Source: a virus. Taken from it: 64,000 nt of DNA. This document shows positions 52,086 through 60,947 of this stretch, piece after piece. Location: positions 120,021 through 184,020 of the IMG/VR virus record IMGVR_UViG_3300034198_012786; one strand, 5' to 3'. Under the pieces are notes generated by a model. That model did no database searches and was not told the origin of the DNA. It saw only the letters and a list, made by a program, of their open reading frames with translations. A program made the position numbers and the translations under genes. How positions within the stretch are numbered: the stretch's first letter is position 1; each line of letters opens with the position of its first letter.

Positions 52086-52312
52086 TCGTTATGTAGCGTA
52101 GATGCAATGATGCGAGCGAACTGAGCAGATAACTCTTGATCTGCCTCTATCATATCCAGGAGACTTTTCACATAGTCTTTCGAGAAGGTAATGGGTGGTG
52201 GTGAGTACTGTAGGGTCTGAACGCCGCCTAGAGATGAAGAGCCTGTGGTGATCGTGATTGTATTAGACGAAAAAGATTGAGGGTTTGATACCGAACTCGA
52301 GTCTATAAACAT
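52082..52312 (-). CDS. Small hypothetical protein
   Basis: A 76-residue protein with a Ser/Thr-rich disordered first half and a helical second half (KDYVKSLLDMIEADQEL) similar in kind to the last 50 residues of the GalE-like protein upstream, which also end in a helix with IRDIEVSEISKQEII. AGGA precedes the ATG. Function unknown. Confidence 0.5.
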   Translation of the reverse strand: MFIDSSSVSNPQSFSSNTITITTGSSSLGGVQTLQYSPPPITFSKDYVKSLLDMIEADQELSAQFARIIASTLHNE

Positions 52313-52319
52313 CGATTCC

Positions 52320-53501
52320 TCACAAAGCGTTAGTGAGTTTATTAATTATTTCCTGCTTACTGATTTCTGAAACCTCAATGTCTCTTATGATCTTAGATAT
52401 CAACGCATGCATCTGAGACATTGCGTTTGCATGCCCAGCGGCGTATCCAGCAATCCACTCTGCTGACTGATTTGGTGATATGCTACTATAAGGAGACGGT
52501 TGACCTGCGTTTTTCATGAAATTACCTCTCGCCTTCGAGTATTCTATAGTATCTTCGATGATATCTTTAAGGGACTTGGTAGGCATCCAATTTAATGCCC
52601 TTTTCGCTTTCTCTGATCCGGAAGTGAGCTTTTGGCAGTCTCCCGGTCTTCTATTACCATACCTATAGAACCAAGAAGCTTCGGACACACATAATCGACG
52701 TCCGACGACATCGATTATCTCTTTAACACTTGTCCCAACACCTGTAGAGAGATTAAAGGTGTCATAGAACGTCGATTTATCCATCAAAAATTCGATAGCT
52801 TTGGAGTGCGCTGAAGCTATGTCCTCAACATGAATATAATCTCTCACTGTAGTACCATCTGAGGTATTAAAATCATTGCCGTTTATTATGGTGGTGATTC
52901 CCGATAAAGCATTTTCGACCACTCTGGGGATCAAATGTGTCTTGTTGGCCCTAAGATCACCGAGCATTAACCCCGGATTCGCTCCCGATGCATTAAAATA
53001 CCTAAAGATTATGACATTAAGACCAAAGCTCCTGTAGTAAGATTCCAGAATCTTCTCCGCCAAGTGTTTAGATACACCATAATTCGATACTGGCCTAATC
53101 GCGGACATCTCATCTATATCGGCGTTTGACTCATCATATACGGCAGCCGTAGAACTAAATACTACATTTTTTACACCTAAATTCACACAAGCATCTAGTA
53201 TGTTTATTGTGGTCGTCACATTATTTCTGAAATATTTAGAAGGATCTCTCTCCGACTCTTCTACTGATACCGATCCTGCAGCGTGAACTACAGCTGTGGC
53301 ATTAATTGATTCAAAGACCCTCTGGACTTCCATATAATTACGTAAATCACACCGCTCATATTCTCCAAATCTTACGTTCTCTTTGAATCCGGTTGAAAAA
53401 TCATCGACGACGATAGGATCGAATCCTTTAAGTCTTAAGTCTCGACATATAAATGAACCAACATATCCGGCGCCTCCGGTTACGATTACTTTGCCTCCCA
53501 T
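52320..53501 (-). CDS. galE: UDP-glucose/UDP-GlcNAc 4-epimerase (GalE-like) with C-terminal extension
   Basis: The 393-residue protein is a full GalE: GGAGYVGSFICRDL for NAD, VFSSTAAVYDES, NYGVSKHLAEK (YxxxK), RYFNASGANP, TVRDYIHVEDIA and RRPGDCQKL. It interconverts UDP-Glc/Gal or UDP-GlcNAc/GalNAc. GalE is usually about 330 residues; here some 55 residues are appended, rich in Ser/Pro and then helical, possibly a docking tag. GGGGA precedes the ATG. Confidence 0.9.
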   Translation of the reverse strand: MGGKVIVTGGAGYVGSFICRDLRLKGFDPIVVDDFSTGFKENVRFGEYERCDLRNYMEVQRVFESINATAVVHAAGSVSVEESERDPSKYFRNNVTTTINILDACVNLGVKNVVFSSTAAVYDESNADIDEMSAIRPVSNYGVSKHLAEKILESYYRSFGLNVIIFRYFNASGANPGLMLGDLRANKTHLIPRVVENALSGITTIINGNDFNTSDGTTVRDYIHVEDIASAHSKAIEFLMDKSTFYDTFNLSTGVGTSVKEIIDVVGRRLCVSEASWFYRYGNRRPGDCQKLTSGSEKAKRALNWMPTKSLKDIIEDTIEYSKARGNFMKNAGQPSPYSSISPNQSAEWIAGYAAGHANAMSQMHALISKIIRDIEVSEISKQEIINKLTNAL

Positions 53502-53724
53502 GATATCCCCTGTTGTATTTTTATGGAGTAAATTAACAATAATTTATCAGAACCGTACCCGTTTTACCTCTTGTGTGCGCGCTCGTTAAAACCAAACACC
53601 TATGCTTGAGCAGGCGACTTAGGCGTGCATATTAATCCTGTAAGATCATTTCGGACTTCGTTAAAACTCTTCTAGATATTCTGTCTGTTAAATTGACTCG
53701 GTAATTCGAAAGAGGGTCCGGAAA

Positions 53725-54540
53725 ATGATAAGCTATTGTATAGCGCATAAAGACCGAACGGACCTTTTCGAAATCAATTTATCATCGCTAGCAAACCAAA
53801 CGGATAAAGATTTCGAGGTGGTTATCGCCGATAATTCCTCAGATACAGCACCTATATGCGCTCTAGTCAAAAAATACCGAGAATTGGGTCTACAAATTCA
53901 GTTACACTTTGTAGATCATAAACTAATTGATTTGAAGCTAACTCATTCATTAGAAAAAATTAATCCAGCACTACAGCAAAACATCGCGGTCCGTAAAGCT
54001 AAAGGCGACATAATAGTACTAACATCACCAGAAGTCGTAAACGCAACTACGAATGTTGAACAAATAAAAAACCAGTTTAAAGACGGAAAAAAGAAATTCG
54101 TTTATGCGTGGATAAACGAACAACCAGCAGAAAATGTCAAACCGTTCATATCCACGGATTTCTCGAGCACCTTCCTGAAGTCTAAATACTCGATTAAATG
54201 CGGAGAAGCCGTATGCAATAGATCAAATTGGAGGGATTGTGCATACTTCCTCGGAGCCATGCGTAAACAGGATTTCGTTGCGATCCAAGGAATTGAAGAG
54301 CTATTCATGAACGGACAAGGATATGAGGACGATGATTTCATTCGTCGCGTGAGACTCTCTGGAGTGGAGCTAATACTAGATGAAGAGATATCGGGGCTTC
54401 ATCTATGTCATCCACGTAGCCACTGGTCTAAATTACCCTTAAACGATAAACTGTTCGCTTTGTTTAGGGATTCTAACACACTGGTGGCTAATCAAGGTAG
54501 AGATTGGGGATCGTTCAAATGCATTACGCGGTCTGTGTGA
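53725..54540 (+). CDS. GT2-like glycosyltransferase, paralogue 3
   Basis: The 271-residue protein is homologous to the tandem pair at 42451-44133: YCIAHKDRTDLFEINLSSL, FEVVIADNSSDTAP, LTSPEVVNATTNVEQIK and GIEELFMNGQGYEDDDFIRR. A dispersed third copy shows that this family has expanded in the phage. It is divergent from galE across a 223-bp gap that must hold both promoters. Confidence 0.8.
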   Translation: MISYCIAHKDRTDLFEINLSSLANQTDKDFEVVIADNSSDTAPICALVKKYRELGLQIQLHFVDHKLIDLKLTHSLEKINPALQQNIAVRKAKGDIIVLTSPEVVNATTNVEQIKNQFKDGKKKFVYAWINEQPAENVKPFISTDFSSTFLKSKYSIKCGEAVCNRSNWRDCAYFLGAMRKQDFVAIQGIEELFMNGQGYEDDDFIRRVRLSGVELILDEEISGLHLCHPRSHWSKLPLNDKLFALFRDSNTLVANQGRDWGSFKCITRSV

Positions 54541-54586
54541 GCAAGTCCAAACACCTTTCATTTATATGCTTACCTGAATAAATTAG

Positions 54587-55519
54587 CTATGCTCTCATAG
54601 TATGACTAATTGCCTTACATAAAGTGTCGTCGAAGTCATCGTAGTTTTGTTTAGTAATTCTCCGTATTGATTCCGCAGACATGGTCAGTCCACCAAACCA
54701 GTGTATTCCGATACACTGTCGGTTAAGATATTCATGAAAACAATTCTGCTCGTGGACGGTTCGCATTTCCTTATAACTTTTTAAGTAAAAACTATCTAAA
54801 TTCATAGACACTATACTCAAGCCGCGATAAAGATCATTAATTGTAGAAGCGGTGATACCCAAATTCTTTATCATCCGGGCGCCCAGCGAGAAATGGTTAT
54901 GCAAGTCATCATTAAGGACACAACGCGAGAATAAATCTAAGAAGAACCTATTATTAACCGATGAGAATAAAGCGCCATATAACATCTCTCCCCCATGTCG
55001 ATGATCGAAGCATACTACTGTATCAGTCGATGAATTCTCAGCTGTATTGAAATAGATAGACCCTATCGGATTTAGGAATAATATATCCATATCAAACCAA
55101 GCTCCGCCAACATGGCTTAATAAAGCCCATCTAATTAAATCTGATTTCTGGACTTCGGTCATGTTTGCGGATTTTTCCAGTAAACAATCCGTTTTCCAGA
55201 TGGTGCAGTTCGGAATCGATATGACTTCTGCGATACTATCGTCGATCGATAGACTGGATGCTTCAATATTGTACCCGTTGCTACCTTTATTGTTAACCGC
55301 TGATGGAATATACAGATTAATGGACCAATCAGGATTGTGTTTAGCGAATGATACTATAGTCATAGCTCTTAAAAATGGCATAGAGGAAGATCCCCAATAG
55401 AAGTGAGCCTCCTTTGGGATACTAGTTAACTTCCAAGATGTTCCTGAATCATATATTATCGGAGCACCGTGCTTTTTAACTGCAAACCTAAAATGCGGCA
55501 CTGAAGTCAAATCAAGCAC
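54587..55519 (-). CDS. GT32-like glycosyltransferase with DXD motif
   Basis: The protein has about 310 residues. It includes AHFYWGSSSMPFLRAMTIVS and the hallmark block KSDLIRWALLSHVGGAWFDMD (DMD metal site) of DXD sugar-binding transferases. GTG 55519 is chosen because GGGAG lies seven bases upstream and the start overlaps the methyltransferase stop. The frame can extend to GTG 55567 without such support. Part of a two-gene operon. Confidence 0.8.
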   Translation of the reverse strand: MLDLTSVPHFRFAVKKHGAPIIYDSGTSWKLTSIPKEAHFYWGSSSMPFLRAMTIVSFAKHNPDWSINLYIPSAVNNKGSNGYNIEASSLSIDDSIAEVISIPNCTIWKTDCLLEKSANMTEVQKSDLIRWALLSHVGGAWFDMDILFLNPIGSIYFNTAENSSTDTVVCFDHRHGGEMLYGALFSSVNNRFFLDLFSRCVLNDDLHNHFSLGARMIKNLGITASTINDLYRGLSIVSMNLDSFYLKSYKEMRTVHEQNCFHEYLNRQCIGIHWFGGLTMSAESIRRITKQNYDDFDDTLCKAISHTMRA

Positions 55520-56030
55520 GCTGTTTCTCCCAAACTGCGAAGATACAACCTGGAGACTTTGATCCACGATGGAAAATAGGGTCGACTACGATATTCGAGA
55601 ATCCTAGGGCTTCAACATCATCACGGAACCATGTACTTCGATGTGTCTGATGTTTGTCTGCTCCAAGGTTAAAATGGTCGTGATGTTGCTCATGCAAACC
55701 CTCTGGAATCATTAGAATGACTTTTTTAAATTTCTGCATCACACGACTCATGAGCTCGAAAGCTTCCGATCGGTTTAAATGTTCTAAGGTATCGATAAAC
55801 ATAGCCACGTCCATATCAGATTCCGCGATATAGTCTTCAAAGTTCTTAAAGTCCCCGCATATTTTTAAACAATCAAAATATTTAGCTCGATCTATGTATG
55901 GCTTATGAATTTCTATTCCTATCTTCTTTAAAGACTGGCTATGACTTAATTTATCAAAAAACATGGACCCGAATTCTACCGTAACTTTCGTGTTTTCGGT
56001 ATTCTCTGAAATCCAGTCTGCTAGGATCAT
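55512..56030 (-). CDS. Class-I SAM-dependent methyltransferase-like protein
   Basis: The 172-residue protein has a short Rossmann core: TVEFGSMFFDK (degenerate motif I), KKIGIEIHKPYIDRA (acidic motif II), DVAMFIDTLEHL (motif IV) and KVILMIPEG. This layout resembles small sugar or lipid methyltransferases. The Gly-rich SAM loop is reduced, so activity is uncertain. AGGAG precedes the ATG. It is coupled to the DXD glycosyltransferase. Confidence 0.7.
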   Translation of the reverse strand: MILADWISENTENTKVTVEFGSMFFDKLSHSQSLKKIGIEIHKPYIDRAKYFDCLKICGDFKNFEDYIAESDMDVAMFIDTLEHLNRSEAFELMSRVMQKFKKVILMIPEGLHEQHHDHFNLGADKHQTHRSTWFRDDVEALGFSNIVVDPIFHRGSKSPGCIFAVWEKQRA

Positions 56031-56070
56031 TTAATTCTCCTGGGTTTTAATACTCTACAGAGGACAAACA

Positions 56071-56475
56071 ATGAAAGGTATAATTGCCGGTAATTTTGAC
56101 GTTTTGCATCCCGGATATATCCACATGTTCCGAGAGGCAAAAGCTCATTGTGACCATTTGACCATTGCATTACATAACGATCCATCATATGAACGTCCGG
56201 AAAAACTGCCTCCTATACTATCACTTAACGATCGAAAGATGATGCTACTATCTATACGCCATATAGATGAAGTAATTGAATATGATACGGAAGCAGATCT
56301 ATATGCTATTATGAAACACCATATGTTCGACATCCGGATATTAGGAGATGACTATATAGGGAAATATGCTACTGGTCAAGAATATTGTGGGAAGATAGTA
56401 TACATGGACCGATCACACGGATGGTCAACCACTAAATTCAAGAAGGCAATCGCGGCGAGTCTATCTGACCGGTAA
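56071..56475 (+). CDS. TagD-like cytidylyltransferase
   Basis: The 134-residue protein has the nucleotidyltransferase start GNFDVLHPGYIHMFREA (an HxGH-type motif, here HPGYIH) and the C-terminal RSHGWSTTKFK, like the RTxGISTT block of glycerol-3-phosphate cytidylyltransferase. It would activate a polyol or alcohol phosphate with CTP, for example to decorate a glycan. GAGG precedes the ATG. Confidence 0.85.
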   Translation: MKGIIAGNFDVLHPGYIHMFREAKAHCDHLTIALHNDPSYERPEKLPPILSLNDRKMMLLSIRHIDEVIEYDTEADLYAIMKHHMFDIRILGDDYIGKYATGQEYCGKIVYMDRSHGWSTTKFKKAIAASLSDR

Positions 56476-56655
56476 TTTCGGCTTGATGTCCGGCTTCCGA
56501 AATGCGTCGTCATTACATACGCAGGTGACGCCGCCATTGTACGGCAGACACTGCTTTAAGGTGGCGGGATGACAGAAATCGATACAGTCCGAGCACGTCT
56601 TCGGATCAGTATCACACATCAGTATGACAGCAGCTACAGATAGTATGTGTCGCAT
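56461..56655 (-). CDS. Small secreted Cys-rich protein
   Basis: A 64-residue frame with a short hydrophobic leader (HILSVAAVILMC) and seven Cys in the following 40 residues (CSDCIDFC, CLPYN, CVC). The leader lacks a good lipobox. It converges with the cytidylyltransferase gene, overlapping by 15 bases. It is probably exported and disulphide-bonded. Function unknown. Confidence 0.45.
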   Translation of the reverse strand: MRHILSVAAVILMCDTDPKTCSDCIDFCHPATLKQCLPYNGGVTCVCNDDAFRKPDIKPKLPVR

Positions 56656-56709
56656 GATTCAGAATACACCGGTCAAATCAGAATTGTGACCTGCCTTGAT
56701 CTGGTGAGC

Positions 56710-57408
56710 CTACTGGTTTCGGCCAGGTACGAATTTGACTGAATCGATCACCCTAGGTAGACTCTCAATGGTCGACTGTATCTTCTTTACCATGTCGTTG
56801 GCTTGGTTTGGTATAGATTTCCCAGGCTGCAGGCAGTTGGTGTACCAAGAATAAGCGACTTCAATATTGTCGTAGATCTTGCCGATCGACAAATCGTTAG
56901 GGAGTGACTGGCTTGGTCGAACTCCGTAAGCTTCAGAGTCATCGATTGACGGGAACTTGATCGACTCAACCGCCTTGACTATGGTTTTAAAGCGGTTATC
57001 GTGGGAGGCTTTATCTTTCATCTCCGCAAGGACCGGCGATTTTTGCACCTCAGAAACCGCCCTGGTTAAGGCTTCGCTGGCTTCTCTAAACTCTCTAAAG
57101 GATTTTGCGAGATAGGAAGTATAGTCTTTGATCCGATCGTGAGGTTGGTAACCCGACTTAATGTCTTTATAAGTCACCATAATGCCGTGACCTGCTCGAT
57201 CGAGATCGGCGTAGGTTTTAAAGACCTTATTGCAAAGGTCGCCTAGAGCCTCATCAAGACTCGTGGCGAAGTCCTTGAGGGTGCTCTTAATCTGAGAGTC
57301 TGAGGGTTTTCCGCTTAGGACCCGATATATTGAGGCGTATGCGTCGTCTAGGATACCAGCCGTGTGTCCGGATCTCGCGATGCGGTTTGCGACATTCTTT
57401 AGGTCCAT
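56710..57408 (-). CDS. Hypothetical helical protein with IAxRIA-type N-terminus
   Basis: The 232-residue, mostly helical protein begins MDLKNVANRIARSG. The N-terminal helix resembles those of the genes at 58343 and 62368 (LIEKIASRIS, LFEKIAKRIAS) although the rest of the three proteins is unrelated. AGGAG precedes the ATG. No family recognised; possibly a virion or internal protein. Confidence 0.6.
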   Translation of the reverse strand: MDLKNVANRIARSGHTAGILDDAYASIYRVLSGKPSDSQIKSTLKDFATSLDEALGDLCNKVFKTYADLDRAGHGIMVTYKDIKSGYQPHDRIKDYTSYLAKSFREFREASEALTRAVSEVQKSPVLAEMKDKASHDNRFKTIVKAVESIKFPSIDDSEAYGVRPSQSLPNDLSIGKIYDNIEVAYSWYTNCLQPGKSIPNQANDMVKKIQSTIESLPRVIDSVKFVPGRNQ

Positions 57409-57454
57409 AAGGGTCTCCTAAGTATATATACAAATTAAGACGCGAAAATCGATA

Positions 57455-58333
57455 TCATTCGGACACGATGTCGGTTCGGATTCCCCATTTTTCAAAAACA
57501 TCACGGCGGGAAGCGAGACCTTCCGGATTTATGACGTGTCCGTCCGAAGAGTCTGTGAAGAGATAATCGCAGGCAGCATCCGGGACGTTATTAGCCTTAT
57601 ATCGACCCGACCCGAAATTCAGGTTCCATTCCTTAACGGCCCAATAGGAAGAGTCGAAGAGACCGGACTTATTATGCCATTCCCATGTGCAGTACCATGC
57701 GGGATGGAGAGCTATATAATTCTCATCCCAGGCTAGGATATCATCGACATACAGCTTCTCTGGTGCCCCGTTCGTGAGCCAAAGGGTTAGCCAACAATTT
57801 TGCCGAAGGACGGTCTTCCATATGGTGATATCAAGGGACTCGAGAGAGGCCTCGGCCATCGGGAAGAACTGCGGGTCAGATTCGGCTGGAAAGTCGATTG
57901 TGGCGAGATCGCCAAGCGTGATGGTCTGACCGTTCCAAGTGAAGGTCTTATCCCAATAAGTGACCGGATCGGAAGCATATAAAGCGCACTTATAGTCGAA
58001 AGCCATCGACGACTTCTGGAACCGTGTGGTCATGTCGGCGAAAGTCGAATTTAGGTTCGGGGGAGTATCTGAGGTCCAGGCGGAGACCTCAGCGCACATA
58101 AAACAGGCGGCGAAACCGCCGAACGCGCCGAAGGATCCGACGACGCCGAAAGCACCCTCGAGAAGATCGATGCCGACTTGGAGACCGGGGTCATGGTCGT
58201 CCTGAGCGGTCAGAAGCAAGTAACAATTGGCGATATAGGAACCGCCGTTATTGTATATGTAATCGTTAAAGGCTTGGATCCGCTGAAGATTCTGCTGAAC
58301 CTTCGCGATCGAGGACGAATCTGGGGAGGTCAA
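57455..58333 (-). CDS. Hypothetical Trp-rich protein with Gly/Phe hydrophobic segment
   Basis: The 292-residue protein has a Gly/Phe/Ala-rich hydrophobic stretch near residues 76-100 (FGVVGSFGAFGGFAACF) and a Trp/Asp-rich C-terminal two thirds (WYCTWEWHNKSG). It resembles no family I know; membrane insertion or a pore-forming role is possible but unproven. It starts at TTG 58333 with AAGGA six bases upstream, nine bases after the preceding stop. Confidence 0.6.
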   Translation of the reverse strand: MTSPDSSSIAKVQQNLQRIQAFNDYIYNNGGSYIANCYLLLTAQDDHDPGLQVGIDLLEGAFGVVGSFGAFGGFAACFMCAEVSAWTSDTPPNLNSTFADMTTRFQKSSMAFDYKCALYASDPVTYWDKTFTWNGQTITLGDLATIDFPAESDPQFFPMAEASLESLDITIWKTVLRQNCWLTLWLTNGAPEKLYVDDILAWDENYIALHPAWYCTWEWHNKSGLFDSSYWAVKEWNLNFGSGRYKANNVPDAACDYLFTDSSDGHVINPEGLASRRDVFEKWGIRTDIVSE

Positions 58334-58342
58334 GTCGAATCC

Positions 58343-59269
58343 TTAAACGATGAAGTCACGACCGATGAAACGTTGGAAATTGCTTCGAACTGTGTCGTAA
58401 GCGGTCCGATTAAACCGATCGAGAGTCTCGGTCAGTGCGGGAAGTGATGGATCGTCTGGAAGTATCTTAAAGGCTCCAAGATAGCCGTAGGCATCGCGCC
58501 CTTTATTAAATCCGACTGTTACTTCATAGAATACAGGATTCGAAGTGTTCCCGAGTTCCACACCTTCGGAGTTATCGAATTTATTGAGATAGGTCGAGAC
58601 GTACCGGAGAGGAACCGAACGATATTGACCGTTCCTTAGGACCCAACTTATGAAGAGATCTGGGTACATATCGGTGTCTTGATTGAGCTTGACTGAGACC
58701 AACTTATTCTTGAGACGTGTGTCCGAAATGTACCGCATAACCATGTCGGATATTGGACCGGTTTCAATGTCGGCGCCTTCGGAATATTCGGATAAAGCGG
58801 TGGCAAAATCCTTGCGGAATGCTCGATCAAATTCAGAGCGCCACTGATCTAGATCGAGTAAACCCGCCAAAACGTTATCGCCTATGACGCCCGCGAGAAT
58901 GTCGTGATCGGGGTTGCGCTCCAGTAAGACGTGGAATAAGTCGTGTGCGACCCATCCGGGAGACATATCGGCGGTTTCGGTGTGGATAACGTTGATGGCG
59001 TTCGGATTGTGGATCTTCCGGATGGTCTCGAGGAATTCGGCTGGGGTCTTGTTAAAATATCCGGGGACCGTCTGGGTGACGCGGAAGACGCTAACGGGGA
59101 TGTCAAAGGTCTCGAAGAATTTAAAAACCGAATCGTACTTGGGGTCGGATTTCTCGAAGATCTGAATGTTATCAAGATCCTCTGGATGCTTCATCTGACT
59201 TAAATCGACGATTTCAACCAAGGCGGCTAAACGTGAAATTCGAGAAGCGATCTTTTCAATTAAGCTCAT
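58343..59269 (-). CDS. Hypothetical protein with IAxRI-type N-terminus
   Basis: The 308-residue protein begins MSLIEKIASRISRL, then has a globular region with VAHDLFHVLLERNPDHD (a His-rich HxxxH-like stretch that could bind metal) and a mixed alpha/beta C-terminal half. No family recognised. It is first in the three-gene unit 56710-59269, downstream of a large non-coding block. The ribosome binding site is weak. Confidence 0.6.
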   Translation of the reverse strand: MSLIEKIASRISRLAALVEIVDLSQMKHPEDLDNIQIFEKSDPKYDSVFKFFETFDIPVSVFRVTQTVPGYFNKTPAEFLETIRKIHNPNAINVIHTETADMSPGWVAHDLFHVLLERNPDHDILAGVIGDNVLAGLLDLDQWRSEFDRAFRKDFATALSEYSEGADIETGPISDMVMRYISDTRLKNKLVSVKLNQDTDMYPDLFISWVLRNGQYRSVPLRYVSTYLNKFDNSEGVELGNTSNPVFYEVTVGFNKGRDAYGYLGAFKILPDDPSLPALTETLDRFNRTAYDTVRSNFQRFIGRDFIV

Positions 59270-60126
59270 ATCGATGAGATCTTAGTAAAAGTGTAAACGG
59301 CTTCGGAAGATCGGATAAATGAACGGTATATAGATATCGGGTAACAATTTTATCATGAACTTTCGTTCAGGTATGAACGGCGGTTCACGAATTCGTCAAA
59401 ATCGATCGGATCCGTTTCCACGGCTTATTAGGGTCTCATCGATAAATTAGACACTTAGAATTCCGAAAACGTCGGAAGCGCCACACTATATGGGCCTCAT
59501 TTAGCCGATATAATAATTATATTAATTTGCGGGAAGTCTTACCGACGAACTCGATAATCAAGTCGAATCGAGACCCCCTAGGAAAGGCAAGGAACACCCT
59601 TCGGACAACACAGGAAGGACGAAACGGGGTTGAATCGGTACGAGAAACCGAAACGGTTCCGAAACCGCTTAAAAGGACTTCGGAACGAGATAGATTAAAG
59701 AAGACGTTACGGGGTTCTAACTCCAAAACGGGAAGCTTACGGGAGGAACGTGGAGGAAATTCGTTTAGCATAAGACGAAATTGTACGGGATCGGGAGTCA
59801 AGGTAAACCGGGCTCTCATACCGGACAATACTCAATCCGGTTATATCACATCAAATTCACGAAATTTTATAAATATCCGGAACCCTGTAAAGCAATCTGG
59901 AATCCCATAAACCCTCCGTAACCCATCACTCCCTCGTAAACCTGCACAACCCCCCCCCATCAATCGTAAAACCTCGCAAATGACTCGGGAACCTGGATAA
60001 ACCTCGAAACTAAATACGGAGAAAACCTGCAAAACCCTCGAAACCCGTAAAAACCTCGAAACCCGTAAAAAATCAAATATACGTTTGAACGGCCCCGTAT
60101 AGGTATTATATTCTCTTTTCGGGATT
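59270..60126. other. 857-bp non-coding block with repeats
   Basis: No convincing gene is present: the open frames here are low in complexity (Ser/Arg/Phe-rich or Lys/Arg/Thr-rich) and lack ribosome binding sites. The plus strand is purine-rich from about 59560 to 59760, then shifts to runs of AAACCTCG and AACCCGTAA with a C9-C10 tract near 59945-59955. A sigma70-like pair TTGAAC and TATATT with 16-bp spacing lies near 60088-60115 on the plus strand. It may be an origin, packaging or regulatory region. Confidence 0.55.
60036..60071. repeat. Two perfect tandem 18-bp repeats
   Basis: The unit cctcgaaacccgtaaaaa occurs twice without a gap (60036-60053, 60054-60071). Degenerate copies of AAACCTCG/AAACCTGC recur from about 59930 onward. 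This looks like an iteron or protein-binding array at the end of the non-coding block. Confidence 0.7.
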
Positions 60127-60420
60127 TTAGGGGCTTGCAGATCTCTCTTTAGCAATTCGATCCATCATCTGGTCCGCTTCGACTTCAGTAAGATTGCCAC
60201 ACAATTCAAACGCGCCAATAAACGAGCCGTCTTCCGGAATTGCATCGTCGATATAGCCCTGGACAGAGAGGAGCTGCATCCCCTCTTTGGTCTCGAGTAT
60301 CCAAACGCTCCAGGATCTATCTTCCAATTTGACCTTCTTGAATCTAGATTTCTCCGGATAACCCCGAACGACGGTTTCAACGAACGCTTGTAGGAATGCC
60401 TGTTTAAATTCCTTCAACAC
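60127..60420 (-). CDS. Hypothetical protein
   Basis: The 97-residue protein has an amphipathic N-terminal helix (EFKQAFLQAFVETVV), a beta-rich middle (WSVWILETKEGMQLLS) and an acidic C-terminal helix. The start is GTG 60420, with GGAT upstream. It lies just downstream of the 22-bp repeats, which may control it. No family recognised. Confidence 0.55.
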   Translation of the reverse strand: MLKEFKQAFLQAFVETVVRGYPEKSRFKKVKLEDRSWSVWILETKEGMQLLSVQGYIDDAIPEDGSFIGAFELCGNLTEVEADQMMDRIAKERSASP

Positions 60421-60446
60421 AGCGATTTATCCGTTATGTTGTTAAA

Positions 60447-60512
60447 ATATATGCCACACATTGACGAAATATATGCCATATACTGTGAAAATCTCTGCCA
60501 TATACTTAGACA
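60447..60512. repeat. Three imperfect 22-bp tandem repeats (iteron-like)
   Basis: Units begin at 60447, 60469 and 60491. Each starts AAAT and has TGCCA at the same offset followed by AYA; units 1 and 2 share the first 12 bases (AAATATATGCCA), units 2 and 3 share TGCCATATACT. The 22-bp phase equals two helical turns, as for iterons or tandem operators. They lie upstream of the gene at 60127. Confidence 0.7.
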
Positions 60513-60521
60513 GAGATTTGT
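60491..60521. terminator. Hairpin overlapping the third 22-bp repeat
   Basis: A perfect 9-bp stem (aaatctctg / cagagattt) has a 13-base loop and is followed by GTTTTT on the plus strand. It could end the minus-strand transcript from 60576 or plus-strand read-through. Confidence 0.4.
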
Positions 60522-60575
60522 TTTTCGAACGAATTAATGTCTCAAAATGAACAATCGTTTAGTGAGACTGTCTCG

Positions 60576-60947
60576 TTATTCCTCATGAATCGAGAACATT
60601 GATTTGCAAATCTGACTGGCCTCTTTGAACTTCCCCTGATCTGGCTTAAAGAAATTCGCCCGATAGAACCAGTTCATTTGGTTTTCAATTTCAACAGTCG
60701 GAAGGCACTTCCTGAGACAATCCAAGTCTTCCCTCGACAGCATTTCGAGGTTCGTGGATTTATCCAGTTCCATATACATACGGGAAAGACGGTGAACGGT
60801 CGCCATCCCATAGCCGAACTTAGATTGCTCGTGGATACAATCTCTTATGAGCTCTTGGGTCTCATATGCGGCCCGCTTGGAAAATTCGACATAACCCCAC
60901 CCATCTTGAATCGTGCAACTCATTTTAAGCATGTTTGGTTTAGCCAT
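60576..60947 (-). CDS. Hypothetical protein
   Basis: The 123-residue helical protein overlaps the PurB stop by eight bases and is therefore co-translated with it. It has Met/Cys-rich segments (KMSCTIQDG, ICKSMFSIH) but no recognised motif. A role linked to PurB is possible only by position. Confidence 0.55.
   Translation of the reverse strand: MAKPNMLKMSCTIQDGWGYVEFSKRAAYETQELIRDCIHEQSKFGYGMATVHRLSRMYMELDKSTNLEMLSREDLDCLRKCLPTVEIENQMNWFYRANFFKPDQGKFKEASQICKSMFSIHEE

Noticed and set aside
59517-60155. Three open frames of about 100-127 codons in the non-coding block
   Set aside because: Composition is low complexity (Ser/Arg/Phe or Arg/Lys/Thr), they overlap each other on both strands, and none has a ribosome binding site. 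The repeats explain the FLRVSR-type peptide repeats.
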